DNA from: Anaerolinea thermophila
GTDB taxonomy: Bacteria > Chloroflexota > Anaerolineae > Anaerolineales > Villigracilaceae
Direction of reading: 5' to 3'
NCBI GenBank assembly: GCA_020722375.1
Contig: DYKX01000011.1
Span: 1-32,233, forward strand
DNA length: 32,233 nt
A program made the position numbers and the translations under genes. Of the stretch, positions 1-8,711 are shown in pieces; positions within the stretch are counted from its first letter, which is position 1, and each line of letters begins with the position of its first letter. The notes beneath the pieces are model-generated. The model ran no database searches. It was given only the letters and a program-made list of their open reading frames with translations, and had not been told where the DNA came from.

Positions 1-408
1 CGCCGCCACCTTGACCTCGCCGCTTTCAACGGCACGCCGCCCCGCGGGAGACAGCCCGCGCAGTTCGTGACCGAACGAGTAGGCGCACTCCACCTTGCTG
101 ATACAGCCTCCGCCGATCAACAGGTCAATATCGTGGACGGCGGTCTTGCCTGCCATCACCAGGTTGCGGCGCTTCTGACGAATGATCTCGTAGATTAGCG
201 ACATCGGCACGCGCACGTGACCAAAGCCGCCGATGGCAAGATAGTCGCCGTCCTTCACGAAGCGCGTCACCGCGTCCTGGACGGACATGCGTTTGTCAAT
301 CAGCCCGCGCGATTTATTCTCGCGCACCCAGGCGCGGTTCTCGTCGGGGTCGTGCCAGCCGATGAGTTCTCCCTGTCCTTCTGCCAGGATTTCTATCGTC
401 TTTGCCAT
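1..408 (-). CDS. CoA-transferase subunit A-like protein (family I, glutaconate/3-oxoacid type), 3' part cut by window edge
   Basis: Reverse-strand frame open from CAT at 406-408 to the window edge: MAKTIEILAEGQGELIGWHDPDENRAWVRENKSRGLIDKRMSVQDAVTRFVKDGDYLAIGGFGHVRVPMSLIYEIIRQ...; GGFG and overall pattern typical of CoA-transferase alpha subunits. Not in the supplied ORF track because it runs off the edge. Confidence 0.8.
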   Translation of the reverse strand, partial: MAKTIEILAEGQGELIGWHDPDENRAWVRENKSRGLIDKRMSVQDAVTRFVKDGDYLAIGGFGHVRVPMSLIYEIIRQKRRNLVMAGKTAVHDIDLLIGGGCISKVECAYSFGHELRGLSPAGRRAVESGEVKVAA

Positions 409-587
409 GTGTGCTCCTCGACTACTTTTATTTCAGCCCCATAATATCACGCACCGCATCGGATGTGGCGGGTTCGCGTCCAAACAGAAATGCTTGTCCT
501 GACCAGCGCACTGTTCTCAGAGTTCTTCAAGGCCAGTCGCCAGTCATGTTATGATGGTTTCAAACTGGCCTGAATTTTTTGAGAAAA

Positions 588-642
588 GGATTCCGAAAGT
601 TCTCTTTCAGTAAACCTGCCCGAAGTAGAACTTCGGGATTCC
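588..642. repeat. Twin-hairpin palindromic element (family C), GGATTCC-bounded
   Basis: GGATTCCGAAAGTTCTCTTTCAGTAAACCTGCCCGAAGTAGAACTTCGGGATTCC; related to 31770-31833. Confidence 0.7.
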
Positions 643-654
643 AACGGAGGCAAT

Positions 655-1830
655 ATGACATTTTCCAACCGCACATCACACCTCAAACCCGAAGGCGCGT
701 ACCAGGTTTTGGCGCGCGCCACACAACTCGAAGCCCAGGGACGGGAGATCATCCACCTCGAGATCGGACAGCCCGATTACGCCACGTTCGAGAACGTCAG
801 CGAGGCGGGGATTCAAGCCATCCGTGCGGGCAAGACGCGCTACACGCCGCCCGCGGGCATGACCTCCCTCAGGGAGGCAATCGCCGCAGATAGCGGAACC
901 CGCCGCGGGGTCAAATTTGAAGCGGACGAGGTCGTCGTCAGCCCGGGCGGAAAGCCCAATCTATTTTTCCCGACGATGGCGCTGGTCGAGCCGGGGGATG
1001 AGGTCATCTATCCCAACCCAGGCTTCCCGACCTACGAAGCGATGATCAAGGTCGCGGGCGGAATCCCAGTGGCGGTGCCGCTGTTGGAGAAAAATAGTTT
1101 TTCGTTTGATCTCGCCGCGTTCGACGAACTCATCAACGAACGGACGAAACTCATCATTATCAACTCGCCCGGCAACCCGACGGGAGGCGTGATCCCGCCC
1201 GCGGATTTGGAGCACATCGCCGCGCAGGCGGAAAAATATGACTGCTGGGTGATGTCCGATGAAATTTACGCACGCATCGTTTACGATGGGTTGGCCGCGC
1301 CTTCGATAGCCGCACTGCCAGGGATGAAGGAACGCACCATCATCGTGGACGGCTTCTCGAAGACCTACTCGATGACGGGCTGGCGTCTCGGCTATGGCAT
1401 CATGCCGCGCGAACTCGCCGCCCGCGTAGACCTGTTGTTGACTCACTCCATCGGCTCGACCGCGCACTTCACGCAGTTCGCGGGTCTCGAAGCGATAACT
1501 GGCCCGCAGGATATGGTGAACGTGATGGTGGCCGAATACGAACGCCGCCGCAACGTGATCGTGGACGGGTTGAATTCCATCCCGGGCTTCTCCTGCCAGA
1601 AACCGCAAGGCGCGTTCTACGTTTTCCCGAACATCACAGGAACGGGCATGACCTCCACTGACCTGGCCAATCTCCTTTTAGAAAAGGCGGGCGTGGCGCT
1701 GTTGCCTGGCTCCTCGTTTGGAAGTTACGGCGAGGGCTACCTGCGATTGTCGTATGCCAACTCGATTGAAAATATCCAACGCGGGTTGGAGAAGATCAAA
1801 GCCGTTGTGGGCGAGCATGTGGCGCGATAA
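655..1830 (+). CDS. Pyridoxal-phosphate-dependent aminotransferase, class I/II (aspartate aminotransferase-like)
   Basis: 391 aa; SPGNPTGG, DEIYARIVYDG, DGFSKTYSMTGWRLGY (PLP lysine region), LRLSYANS; GGAGG ribosome-binding site at 646-650. Confidence 0.93.
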   Translation: MTFSNRTSHLKPEGAYQVLARATQLEAQGREIIHLEIGQPDYATFENVSEAGIQAIRAGKTRYTPPAGMTSLREAIAADSGTRRGVKFEADEVVVSPGGKPNLFFPTMALVEPGDEVIYPNPGFPTYEAMIKVAGGIPVAVPLLEKNSFSFDLAAFDELINERTKLIIINSPGNPTGGVIPPADLEHIAAQAEKYDCWVMSDEIYARIVYDGLAAPSIAALPGMKERTIIVDGFSKTYSMTGWRLGYGIMPRELAARVDLLLTHSIGSTAHFTQFAGLEAITGPQDMVNVMVAEYERRRNVIVDGLNSIPGFSCQKPQGAFYVFPNITGTGMTSTDLANLLLEKAGVALLPGSSFGSYGEGYLRLSYANSIENIQRGLEKIKAVVGEHVAR

Positions 1831-1854
1831 TGACTTTCCTGCAAAAATATTTTC

Positions 1855-1940
1855 AGCCACGGATTACACAGATTTTCACAGATTGGTTTAAAAATTCGTG
1901 CGAATCCGTGACATCGTACCCACAGGGTAAATCTGTGGCT
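1855..1940. repeat. Small CACGGATT-type element with short terminal inverted repeats
   Basis: AGCCACGGATT (1855-1865) and AATCTGTGGCT (1930-1940) are inverted with 10/11 identity; interior has ACACAGATTTTCACAGATT. Confidence 0.6.
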
Positions 1941-1959
1941 AACAAAGGAACTTCCCTCC

Positions 1960-2150
1960 ATGAAAACCACCTGCTTCGAAGTCCTCAGTCCCGATGAAGT
2001 CGAACGCATCCACACCGTCTCGATGAGATCTTTGTCGAGGCGGGGATATTTCTTCGACACACCGTATCACCTCAACGCACAGGGCAGGGAAATTCGGACG
2101 AAGCGCTTGTTCCGCAACCTGCTCGAATTCGACGCTGAGCCGCGTCCATT
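1960..2150 (+). pseudogene. Remnant of the N-terminus of an MttB-like trimethylamine:corrinoid methyltransferase family protein
   Basis: FEVLSPDEVERIHTVSM resembles the conserved N-terminus of the MttB family; after this the frame appears shifted (alternative frame reads DEIFVEAGI), and the ORF ends after 88 aa. Confidence 0.45.
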
Positions 2151-2190
2151 TTTTAAGCATCCCGCCCATCGTTCCACCGAACACGCGTGC

Positions 2191-2196
2191 TATAAT
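2191..2196 (+). promoter_or_regulatory. Candidate -10 box (TATAAT) upstream of dnaE
   Basis: Exact TATAAT in CGTGCTATAATCACT, 45 bp before the dnaE ATG; no strong -35 seen. Confidence 0.4.
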
Positions 2197-2208
2197 CACT
2201 CCAGCCCA

Positions 2209-2236
2209 CTGATGACTGAAAACTGATCACTGGTTA
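2209..2236. repeat. Heptamer tandem array (4 units) abutting dnaE start
   Basis: CTGATGA CTGAAAA CTGATCA CTGGTTA, then TTGGAATG with the ATG at 2242. Confidence 0.7.
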
Positions 2237-2241
2237 TTGGA

Positions 2242-5200
2242 ATGTCCTTCGCCCACCTCCACGTCCATACCGATTACTCGCTCCTCGACGGCTTCTCGAA
2301 TGTGAAGAAGTTGACTCAACGCGTCAAGGAAATGAACATGCCCGCGGTCGCCATCACAGACCACGGGACGATGTTCGGCGTCATCGAGTTTTACAACGCC
2401 GCCAAAGCCGCGGGGGTGAAACCCATCATCGGCATCGAAGCGTACATGGCGGCGCGCACCATGCAGGATCGCGATTCCAAACTGGACCGCAGTTCCTCGC
2501 ACCTGCTCCTGCTCGCGGAAAACGAGACGGGCTACCGCAACCTCCTCAAGATCGCCTCCGCCGCGCAACTGGAGGGGATGTACTACTACCCGCGCATTGA
2601 CCACGACTTCCTCGCCGCACATTCCGAGGGGCTGATCGCGACTTCGGGTTGCATGGCCGCCGAAATTCCCGATGCCATCCTGCACGAAAATCCCGAAGAG
2701 GCCGTGCGCCGCATCAACTGGTATTACGATGTCTTCGGCCCCGACCGCTTCTTCCTCGAATTGCAGCAGCACGACATCCCCGAAATTCTCGAACTGAATC
2801 GCAAACTCGTCGAACTCGGCGCGCGCTACAGCGCCAAATACGTGGCCACCAACGATGTCCACTACATCGAACCCGACGATTACAAATATCAGGACATCCT
2901 GCTCGCCATCCAGACCAACACGCGTCTCGACGATAAAGAGCGGATGCGGATGAGCGACTCGTCTTACTACCTCCGCACGCCCGAGGAGATGAGCCGCATC
3001 TTCGCCGAGGTGCCCGAGTCCCTCAGCAACACCCTGCTCATCGCCGAACGCTGTAATGTGGATTTGGGATTCAAGGGCTATCACCTGCCCGAATTCCCCG
3101 TCCCCGAGGGATACACCGCGCAGACCTACCTCCGCTCTCTTTGTGACGAGGGGCTGGGCCGCCGCTACGGAGATCGGGCCACCAGCTCACAGGTCCGCGA
3201 GAGACTCGAGTACGAGTTGGGCATCATCCACAAGATGGGGTTCGACGCGTACTTCCTCATCGTCTGGGACTTGTGCCGTCACGCCCGTGAGACCAACATC
3301 TGGTACAACGCGCGCGGCTCGGCGGCTGGTTCCATCGTGGCCTACGCGCTGGACATTACACTCGTAGACCCGCTCGCTCACGACCTGATCTTTGAACGTT
3401 TCCTCAACCCGGGCCGCAACGAGATGCCCGATATCGACCTCGACTTCCGTGACGACCGCCGCGCCGAAATGCTCGAGTATTGCGCCCACAAGTACGGTGA
3501 TGACAAGGTGGCGCAGATCATCACCTTCGGCACCATGGGAACGAAGGCCGCCCTGCGCGATGTGGCGCGCGTAAAAGGCATCGAACTCAGCGCAGTGGAC
3601 AAAGTTGCCAAACTCGTCCCGTTCGTTTCGGGACGCAACACCACCATGGCCGACGCGATGGCCGTCCCCGATTTCAAGAAGATTTACGACACCGACCCGC
3701 AGATGCGCGAGTTGATCGACATCGCCGCGAAGATGGAAGGCACCGTCCGCAACGCGGGGACGCACGCCGCGGGCGTGGTCATCAGTGACAAGCCGCTGAC
3801 CGAGTATCTCCCGTTGCATCGTCCCACCTCCAACTCCGAAGAGACGCCCATCAAAACGGTCACGCAATTCGAGATGGGCATCCTCTCCTCGCTCGGCATG
3901 TTGAAGGTGGACTTCCTCGGCCTGATCACCCTGACCGTGATGGCCAAGGCCTGCGACCTGATCAACCAACGGCACGGCAAATCGTTCAACCTGGGCAACA
4001 TTCCGCTCGATGACCCGAAAGCCTACGAACTGATGGGCGCAGGCAACACCGCAGGACTCTTCCAACTGGAAGGCGGCGGGATGACGCGTTGGATCGTCCA
4101 GATGAAACCCAGGACAGTGGAACACGTCATCGCCATGGTGGCCCTGTATCGCCCGGGCCCGATGGCCTTCATCCCCGATTACATCGCCCGCATGCACGGC
4201 GAAGCCGAAGTGGAATACCGCCACGAGTCACTGCGTCCCATTTACGAGTCGACGTACGGCATTCCCATCTATCAGGAACAATTAATGCGCGCCGCCATCG
4301 AACTGGGCGGCTACACCCCCTCCGAATCGGACGAACTCCGCTCCGCCATCTCGAAGAAAAAAGCGGACAAGATCGAAAAACACCGCGCCAAATTCATCAA
4401 AGGCGCGGTGGAAAAGGGCATGGAACAACCTGTCGCCGAGGCCATCTACGGAGACTGGGAGGAATTTGCCCGCTACGGCTTCAACCACAGCCATGCCGCC
4501 GATTATGGCGTCATCGCCGTGGAGACGGCCTTCCTCAAGGCGCACTACCCCGCCGAATACATGACGGCGCTTCTCTCCGCGTCGAAAAACCAGACCGAGA
4601 AAGTGGCCTATTACGTGGCGGACGCGCGCTCGATGGGCATCCCCGTCCTGCCGCCAGACATCAACGCCTCGGGCTGGGACTTCGAGATCCAAGACGTCGA
4701 AAGCGGCCCCGCCATCCGCTTTGGGCTCGGCGCGGTGAAAAACGTCGGCGAGGCCGCGGTGAATCTGATCGCCAACGCGCGCAAGGAAGGCGGTCCGTTC
4801 AAAGACCTGAACGATCTCGCGGCGCGCGTGGACCTGCGCTCGGTTGGCAAACGCGCCCTCGAATTCCTCATCAAAGTCGGCGCAATGGACTCCTTCGGCA
4901 ACCGCGCCGCGCTGCTTGCAGGCATGGATCGCCTCGTGGCCGTCTCCAGCGCACACTTCCGCGCCGCCGACGCGGGACAGATGAGTCTCTTCGGCGCGGC
5001 CACGGGCGTGGTCGAGCAGGTCCATCTCCCCGACGTCAAGGATGTGGACCGCCGCGAAGCCCTCAACTGGGAGCGCGAACTCGTCGGCATGTACATCTCC
5101 GACCACCCGCTCACCCCCTATCAAAAAACGCTCGCACAACTCGTCAGTTATTTTTCCGCGCAACTCGGCGAGGCCAGCCACGAGGAACGCGTACGCGTGG

Positions 5201-6480
5201 CAGGCAGCGTCGAATCCGTCCGTCCCTACACCACAAAGCAGGGCAAGCCGATGGGCTTCGTCACCATCGAAGACATCCAGGGCGTGATCGAACTGGTACT
5301 CTTCCCGAAAACGTGGGAAAAATTCCGACCCATCCTCACACAGGGCAAGATCGTTCTCGTGGAAGGCAAAGTAGACGCGACCAACACCCCGCCGAAGATT
5401 CTCGTGGACAACATCCGCACCGAATTTTCGATGACGGTCGCGGCAGAGGAGGCATCCCCCCATTTAGGGGGGACAGGAGGGGGGTTGAAGCCGCGTGACG
5501 CGTCCGATTCACCCCGACGCATCGAATCATTCCCGACGAAGAAAGCGGCCTCCGTCCAAAAAGCGACTCAGCCGCCCAAACCGACTCCGCCCCAACCCGC
5601 GCCCGCGCATGCCGTTACGGAACCGAAACCCGCGTACCCTGTAGGACAAATTGCCAATTTGTCCAATGCGGGGCAAATCAGCGATTTGCCCTACAGCGAC
5701 GATACGCCTCCTCCTCCCGAAAACTTCCCCGCGGGCTGGGAGGACGAGTGGCAGCCCTCGTTCGATCAGGCGATCGTTGCCGCGCGTCCCAAACCGACTC
5801 CGCCCCAACCCGCGCCCACGCGCGCCGTTACGGAACCGAAACCCGCGTACCCTGTAGGACAAATTGCCAATTTGTCCAATGCGGGGCAAATCAGCGATTT
5901 GCCCTACAGCGACGATACGCCTCCTCCTCCCGAAAACTTCCCCGCGGGCTGGGAGGACGAGTGGCAGCCCTCGTTCGATCAGGCGATCGTTGCCGCGCGT
6001 CCCCAGCCGAAACCGTCCAAAGCGGACGAACCCGTCACCCCGCCGCAGACGCTGGAGCCAGCCGCTGATGCGGAGATTCTGTCCGAGGAAACCGAGCCCG
6101 CTCCACGGTCAGGAAACGAAGCGGCAGTAGGACAAATTGCCAATTTGTCCCACACTCCCATCCCGCCTCCTGTCCTCCCCTCCCTCTACGTCCCCCTCGC
6201 AGAGACGGAAGACCGCGAGCATCCGCCGCAACAGATCACGATCATCCTGCGTCCCAGCCCCGACAGGGAAATTGACAAGCGCCGCATCAAGACGATCTAC
6301 GGGACGCTGATCTCGTATCACGGACGGGATCGATTCTCGTTCCAGATTTTCGAGAACGGCAAGGGACACCTGATTGACTTCCCCAACGACACCACGCGCC
6401 TCTGCCCCGAATTGCTGGCGCGCCTGCGGAAGGTGGTGGGCGGGGAGAGTTGGCGCATCGAGCCGATTTTGTTGCAGTAG
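2242..6480 (+). CDS. dnaE: DNA polymerase III subunit alpha
   Basis: 1412 aa; PHP start FAHLHVHTDYSLLDGFSNVKK, catalytic PDIDLDFRDDRR, IPIYQEQLMR, YGFNHSHAADYG, OB-fold region, then a repeat-filled linker and a conserved-looking C-terminus. Confidence 0.98.
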   Translation: MSFAHLHVHTDYSLLDGFSNVKKLTQRVKEMNMPAVAITDHGTMFGVIEFYNAAKAAGVKPIIGIEAYMAARTMQDRDSKLDRSSSHLLLLAENETGYRNLLKIASAAQLEGMYYYPRIDHDFLAAHSEGLIATSGCMAAEIPDAILHENPEEAVRRINWYYDVFGPDRFFLELQQHDIPEILELNRKLVELGARYSAKYVATNDVHYIEPDDYKYQDILLAIQTNTRLDDKERMRMSDSSYYLRTPEEMSRIFAEVPESLSNTLLIAERCNVDLGFKGYHLPEFPVPEGYTAQTYLRSLCDEGLGRRYGDRATSSQVRERLEYELGIIHKMGFDAYFLIVWDLCRHARETNIWYNARGSAAGSIVAYALDITLVDPLAHDLIFERFLNPGRNEMPDIDLDFRDDRRAEMLEYCAHKYGDDKVAQIITFGTMGTKAALRDVARVKGIELSAVDKVAKLVPFVSGRNTTMADAMAVPDFKKIYDTDPQMRELIDIAAKMEGTVRNAGTHAAGVVISDKPLTEYLPLHRPTSNSEETPIKTVTQFEMGILSSLGMLKVDFLGLITLTVMAKACDLINQRHGKSFNLGNIPLDDPKAYELMGAGNTAGLFQLEGGGMTRWIVQMKPRTVEHVIAMVALYRPGPMAFIPDYIARMHGEAEVEYRHESLRPIYESTYGIPIYQEQLMRAAIELGGYTPSESDELRSAISKKKADKIEKHRAKFIKGAVEKGMEQPVAEAIYGDWEEFARYGFNHSHAADYGVIAVETAFLKAHYPAEYMTALLSASKNQTEKVAYYVADARSMGIPVLPPDINASGWDFEIQDVESGPAIRFGLGAVKNVGEAAVNLIANARKEGGPFKDLNDLAARVDLRSVGKRALEFLIKVGAMDSFGNRAALLAGMDRLVAVSSAHFRAADAGQMSLFGAATGVVEQVHLPDVKDVDRREALNWERELVGMYISDHPLTPYQKTLAQLVSYFSAQLGEASHEERVRVAGSVESVRPYTTKQGKPMGFVTIEDIQGVIELVLFPKTWEKFRPILTQGKIVLVEGKVDATNTPPKILVDNIRTEFSMTVAAEEASPHLGGTGGGLKPRDASDSPRRIESFPTKKAASVQKATQPPKPTPPQPAPAHAVTEPKPAYPVGQIANLSNAGQISDLPYSDDTPPPPENFPAGWEDEWQPSFDQAIVAARPKPTPPQPAPTRAVTEPKPAYPVGQIANLSNAGQISDLPYSDDTPPPPENFPAGWEDEWQPSFDQAIVAARPQPKPSKADEPVTPPQTLEPAADAEILSEETEPAPRSGNEAAVGQIANLSHTPIPPPVLPSLYVPLAETEDREHPPQQITIILRPSPDREIDKRRIKTIYGTLISYHGRDRFSFQIFENGKGHLIDFPNDTTRLCPELLARLRKVVGGESWRIEPILLQ
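5456..5490. repeat. G/C-tract palindromic element inside dnaE (LGGTGGGLKPR-coding)
   Basis: CCCCCC ATTTA GGGGGG stem followed by ACAGGAGGGGGGTTGAAG. Confidence 0.6.
5641..5694. repeat. Twin-hairpin palindromic element (family A), copy 1
   Basis: GTAGGACAAATTGCCAATTTGTCCAATGCGGGGCAAATCAGCGATTTGCCCTAC; encodes VGQIANLSNAGQISDLPY in frame. Confidence 0.9.
5854..5907. repeat. Twin-hairpin palindromic element (family A), copy 2
   Basis: Same 54 bp as 5641-5694, within the second tandem copy. Confidence 0.9.
6127..6150. repeat. Single-hairpin family A half-element inside dnaE
   Basis: GTAGGACAAATTGCCAATTTGTCC; encodes VGQIANLS. Confidence 0.85.
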
Positions 6481-6506
6481 GGGTGGACGTCCGTCCGCCC
6501 TTTTTG
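6481..6506 (+). terminator. Putative intrinsic terminator after dnaE
   Basis: GGGTGGAC GTCC GTCCGCCC stem-loop (G-T pairs allowed) followed by TTTTTG. Confidence 0.5.
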
Positions 6507-6519
6507 TTGCGGAGGAGAC

Positions 6520-7302
6520 ATGAATCTCGAAACCATCACTCGCACTCCCACAACCCAAACTCACCCCACCCCCCTGCTCTTCATCCACGGCATGTGGCAC
6601 GGAGCCTGGTGCTGGGACGAATTCTTCCTGCCCTTCTTCGCGGAGGCGGGTTACCACGTCACCGCGCTCAGCCTGCGCGGACACGCGGGAAGCGAGGGAC
6701 GCATTCGCGGCAGCGCCATCGCCGATTACGTCGCGGACGTGGAACAGGTGGCGCGCACGTTCGAGAGGCCTCCCGTGCTCATCGGCCACTCGATGGGCGG
6801 ATTCATCGTCCAGAAATATCTCGAAGCGCACGACGCGCCCGCAGGTGTTCTGCTGGCGTCCAATCCGCATAACGGACTTTGGCGCGCGTTTGGACGCGTC
6901 CTCGCGCACGATCCGCGCATCGTCATCAAGGCGTTTCTCACGTGGAACATGCGTCCCGTGGTGGAGACCCCCGCTCGTACGCGTTGGGCCTTCTTCTCCG
7001 AGAATTTCCCCGAAGACCGATTGCTGAAATACCACGCGAAGATGAACGAGGAATCCTTCCGCATGTTCCTCGACCTGCTCGGATTGAATCTCGCGCATCC
7101 GAAGAAAATAAAAACGCCATTGCTCGTCCTCGGCGCGGAAAGGGATGCGGTCATCGCGCCGCGCGACGTCCACGATACGGCGCGGGCATACGGAGTCAAA
7201 GCAGAGATCTTCCCGAACATGGCGCACGACATGATGCTCGAAGCGGGCTGGAAGTCCGTTGCCGAGCGAATTCTGAACTGGCTTCAGGAACGCGGAATTT
7301 GA
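6520..7302 (+). CDS. Alpha/beta hydrolase
   Basis: 260 aa; LLFIHGMWHGAWCWDEF oxyanion region, GHSMGGFIVQKY nucleophile elbow, MAHDMMLE; GGAGGAG upstream of ATG. Confidence 0.9.
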   Translation: MNLETITRTPTTQTHPTPLLFIHGMWHGAWCWDEFFLPFFAEAGYHVTALSLRGHAGSEGRIRGSAIADYVADVEQVARTFERPPVLIGHSMGGFIVQKYLEAHDAPAGVLLASNPHNGLWRAFGRVLAHDPRIVIKAFLTWNMRPVVETPARTRWAFFSENFPEDRLLKYHAKMNEESFRMFLDLLGLNLAHPKKIKTPLLVLGAERDAVIAPRDVHDTARAYGVKAEIFPNMAHDMMLEAGWKSVAERILNWLQERGI

Positions 7303-7326
7303 GCAAAAGGCATTGTGCGATATACT
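7299..7326 (+). promoter_or_regulatory. Candidate sigma70-type promoter, possibly producing a leaderless transcript
   Basis: TTGAGC (7299-7304), 16 bp spacer, TATACT (7321-7326), ATG at 7333. Confidence 0.45.
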
Positions 7327-7332
7327 TGCGCA

Positions 7333-7836
7333 ATGCAAACCCACTTTATCACTGCCAACGGAATCAAACTACACGTCCAGACCGACGGCCCCGAAAACGG
7401 CACGTCGGTCGTTTTATTGCACGGTTTTCCCGAATTCTGGTACGGCTGGCGCAGGCAAATCCCCGCGCTGGTGGAGGCGGGCTTCCGCGTCATCGTCCCC
7501 GACCAGCGCGGCTACAACCTGTCTGATAAACCAAAGGGCGTCGCGGCTTACGATGTGGACGTTCTCGCCCGCGACGTGATCGGCCTGCTCGACCATTTCG
7601 GGATTCAAAAAGCGCGTCTGGTCGGACACGATTGGGGCGCGGTCGTCGCGTGGACGGTGGCGCTTCAGCATCCTGACCGACTGGAGAAACTCGCCATCCT
7701 CAACGTCCCCCACCCCGACGTGATGACGCGCTTCGTACTGGGGAATCCCGCCCAGCGGAAAAAATCCTGGTACGTGTTCTTCTTCCAACTCCCATTTGTG
7801 GAATGGATCCTATCCAGAAACTCATCGCCTTCCTGA
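7333..7836 (+). pseudogene. Truncated epoxide-hydrolase-like alpha/beta hydrolase (N-terminal part only)
   Basis: [67 protein letters not shown]...[11 protein letters not shown]..., then the ORF stops at about 168 aa, where complete family members usually have a cap and His-containing C-terminus. Confidence 0.75.
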
Positions 7837-7845
7837 GATGATTCC

Positions 7846-8706
7846 ATGCCCACCCTCGCCATCGTCCTCCTGCTCACATCCGCTTTCATGCACGCCCTGT
7901 GGAATCTGATTCTTAAAAAATCCGAGATCAAATATGTCGCCATGAACTGGCAGGTGCTGCTCGGCGGCGCGGCGGCGGTTGCCGCCATGTTCTTTCTGGG
8001 ATTGCCGCCGCGCTCGGTGTGGTTGTTCGCCATCCTCAGCGGCATTCTCGAAACCCTGTATTTTTTCCTGCTCATGTATGCCTACACCGACCACGATTTT
8101 TCGCTGATCTATCCCGTGGCGCGCGGCGCGGCGCCCGCGCTGGTGGTGGTCTGGGCGGCGATCATTTTGAGCGAGATCCCCACGCTCGGCGGCTCGGTCG
8201 GCATTCTCCTCATCATCGCGGGGCTGGTCATCATCGGCGCGACGAGTCTGTTTCAGAACCATGAGAACAAGCCGCACGTGAGGGGAATTCTGCTTGCGTT
8301 GGGGGTGGCGTTCATCATTTCAGTTTACACGATTGTGGATGGGACAGCCGTGAAACAGGAACCCGACGCATCCCTGTCCTACGCGCTTGCGATGTTCGCC
8401 GTCGTCCCGCTTCTGACGACCCCCGTGGTGGTCCGCCGCTTCGGATGGGGAGTCTACGCGGATGCCTGGCGCGGGCAACGCTGGCGGCTGATCCTCGGCG
8501 GCGTGCTGGGAGTCGTCGCGTACACTACCGCGCTCTTTGCCTACTCCTTCGCCCCGTTGAATTATTCGGAAGCCATCCGCGAGGTCAGTGTGGTGATCGG
8601 CGCGTTCTTCGGCTGGCGCTTCCTCGGCGAAAAGATGGGAGGCTATCGGCTGGTGGGAGCGATGGTCATCTTCGCTGGAATTCTGCTGATCGCGATGTTT
8701 GGATAG
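7846..8706 (+). CDS. EamA/DMT-family transporter
   Basis: 286 aa, repeated hydrophobic helices, YTDHDFSLIYPVARGAAPALVVVWAAIILSE and a second similar repeat ending FFGWRFLGEKMGGYRLVGAMVIFAGI. Confidence 0.88.
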   Translation: MPTLAIVLLLTSAFMHALWNLILKKSEIKYVAMNWQVLLGGAAAVAAMFFLGLPPRSVWLFAILSGILETLYFFLLMYAYTDHDFSLIYPVARGAAPALVVVWAAIILSEIPTLGGSVGILLIIAGLVIIGATSLFQNHENKPHVRGILLALGVAFIISVYTIVDGTAVKQEPDASLSYALAMFAVVPLLTTPVVVRRFGWGVYADAWRGQRWRLILGGVLGVVAYTTALFAYSFAPLNYSEAIREVSVVIGAFFGWRFLGEKMGGYRLVGAMVIFAGILLIAMFG

Positions 8707-8711
8707 GTCCT

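Larger units (their letters stand above)
5578..6003. repeat. 213-bp (71 aa) tandem duplication within dnaE
   Basis: Copies 5578-5790 and 5791-6003; only three mismatches noticed by eye, near GCGCATGCC versus ACGCGCGCC. Confidence 0.95.

Noticed and set aside
3187-4224. Long antisense ORF (345 aa) within dnaE
   Set aside because: Shadow ORF in GC-rich coding DNA; composition biased and no recognisable domain, while the + frame is clearly DnaE.
4282-5463. 393-aa antisense ORF within dnaE
   Set aside because: Shadow ORF without recognisable motifs.
4089-5498. 469-aa + strand ORF in another frame of dnaE
   Set aside because: Arg/Pro/His-rich out-of-frame translation of dnaE; no domain.
6109-7344. 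411-aa antisense ORF over dnaE end and alpha/beta hydrolase
   Set aside because: Antisense to two well-supported genes; no domain signature.
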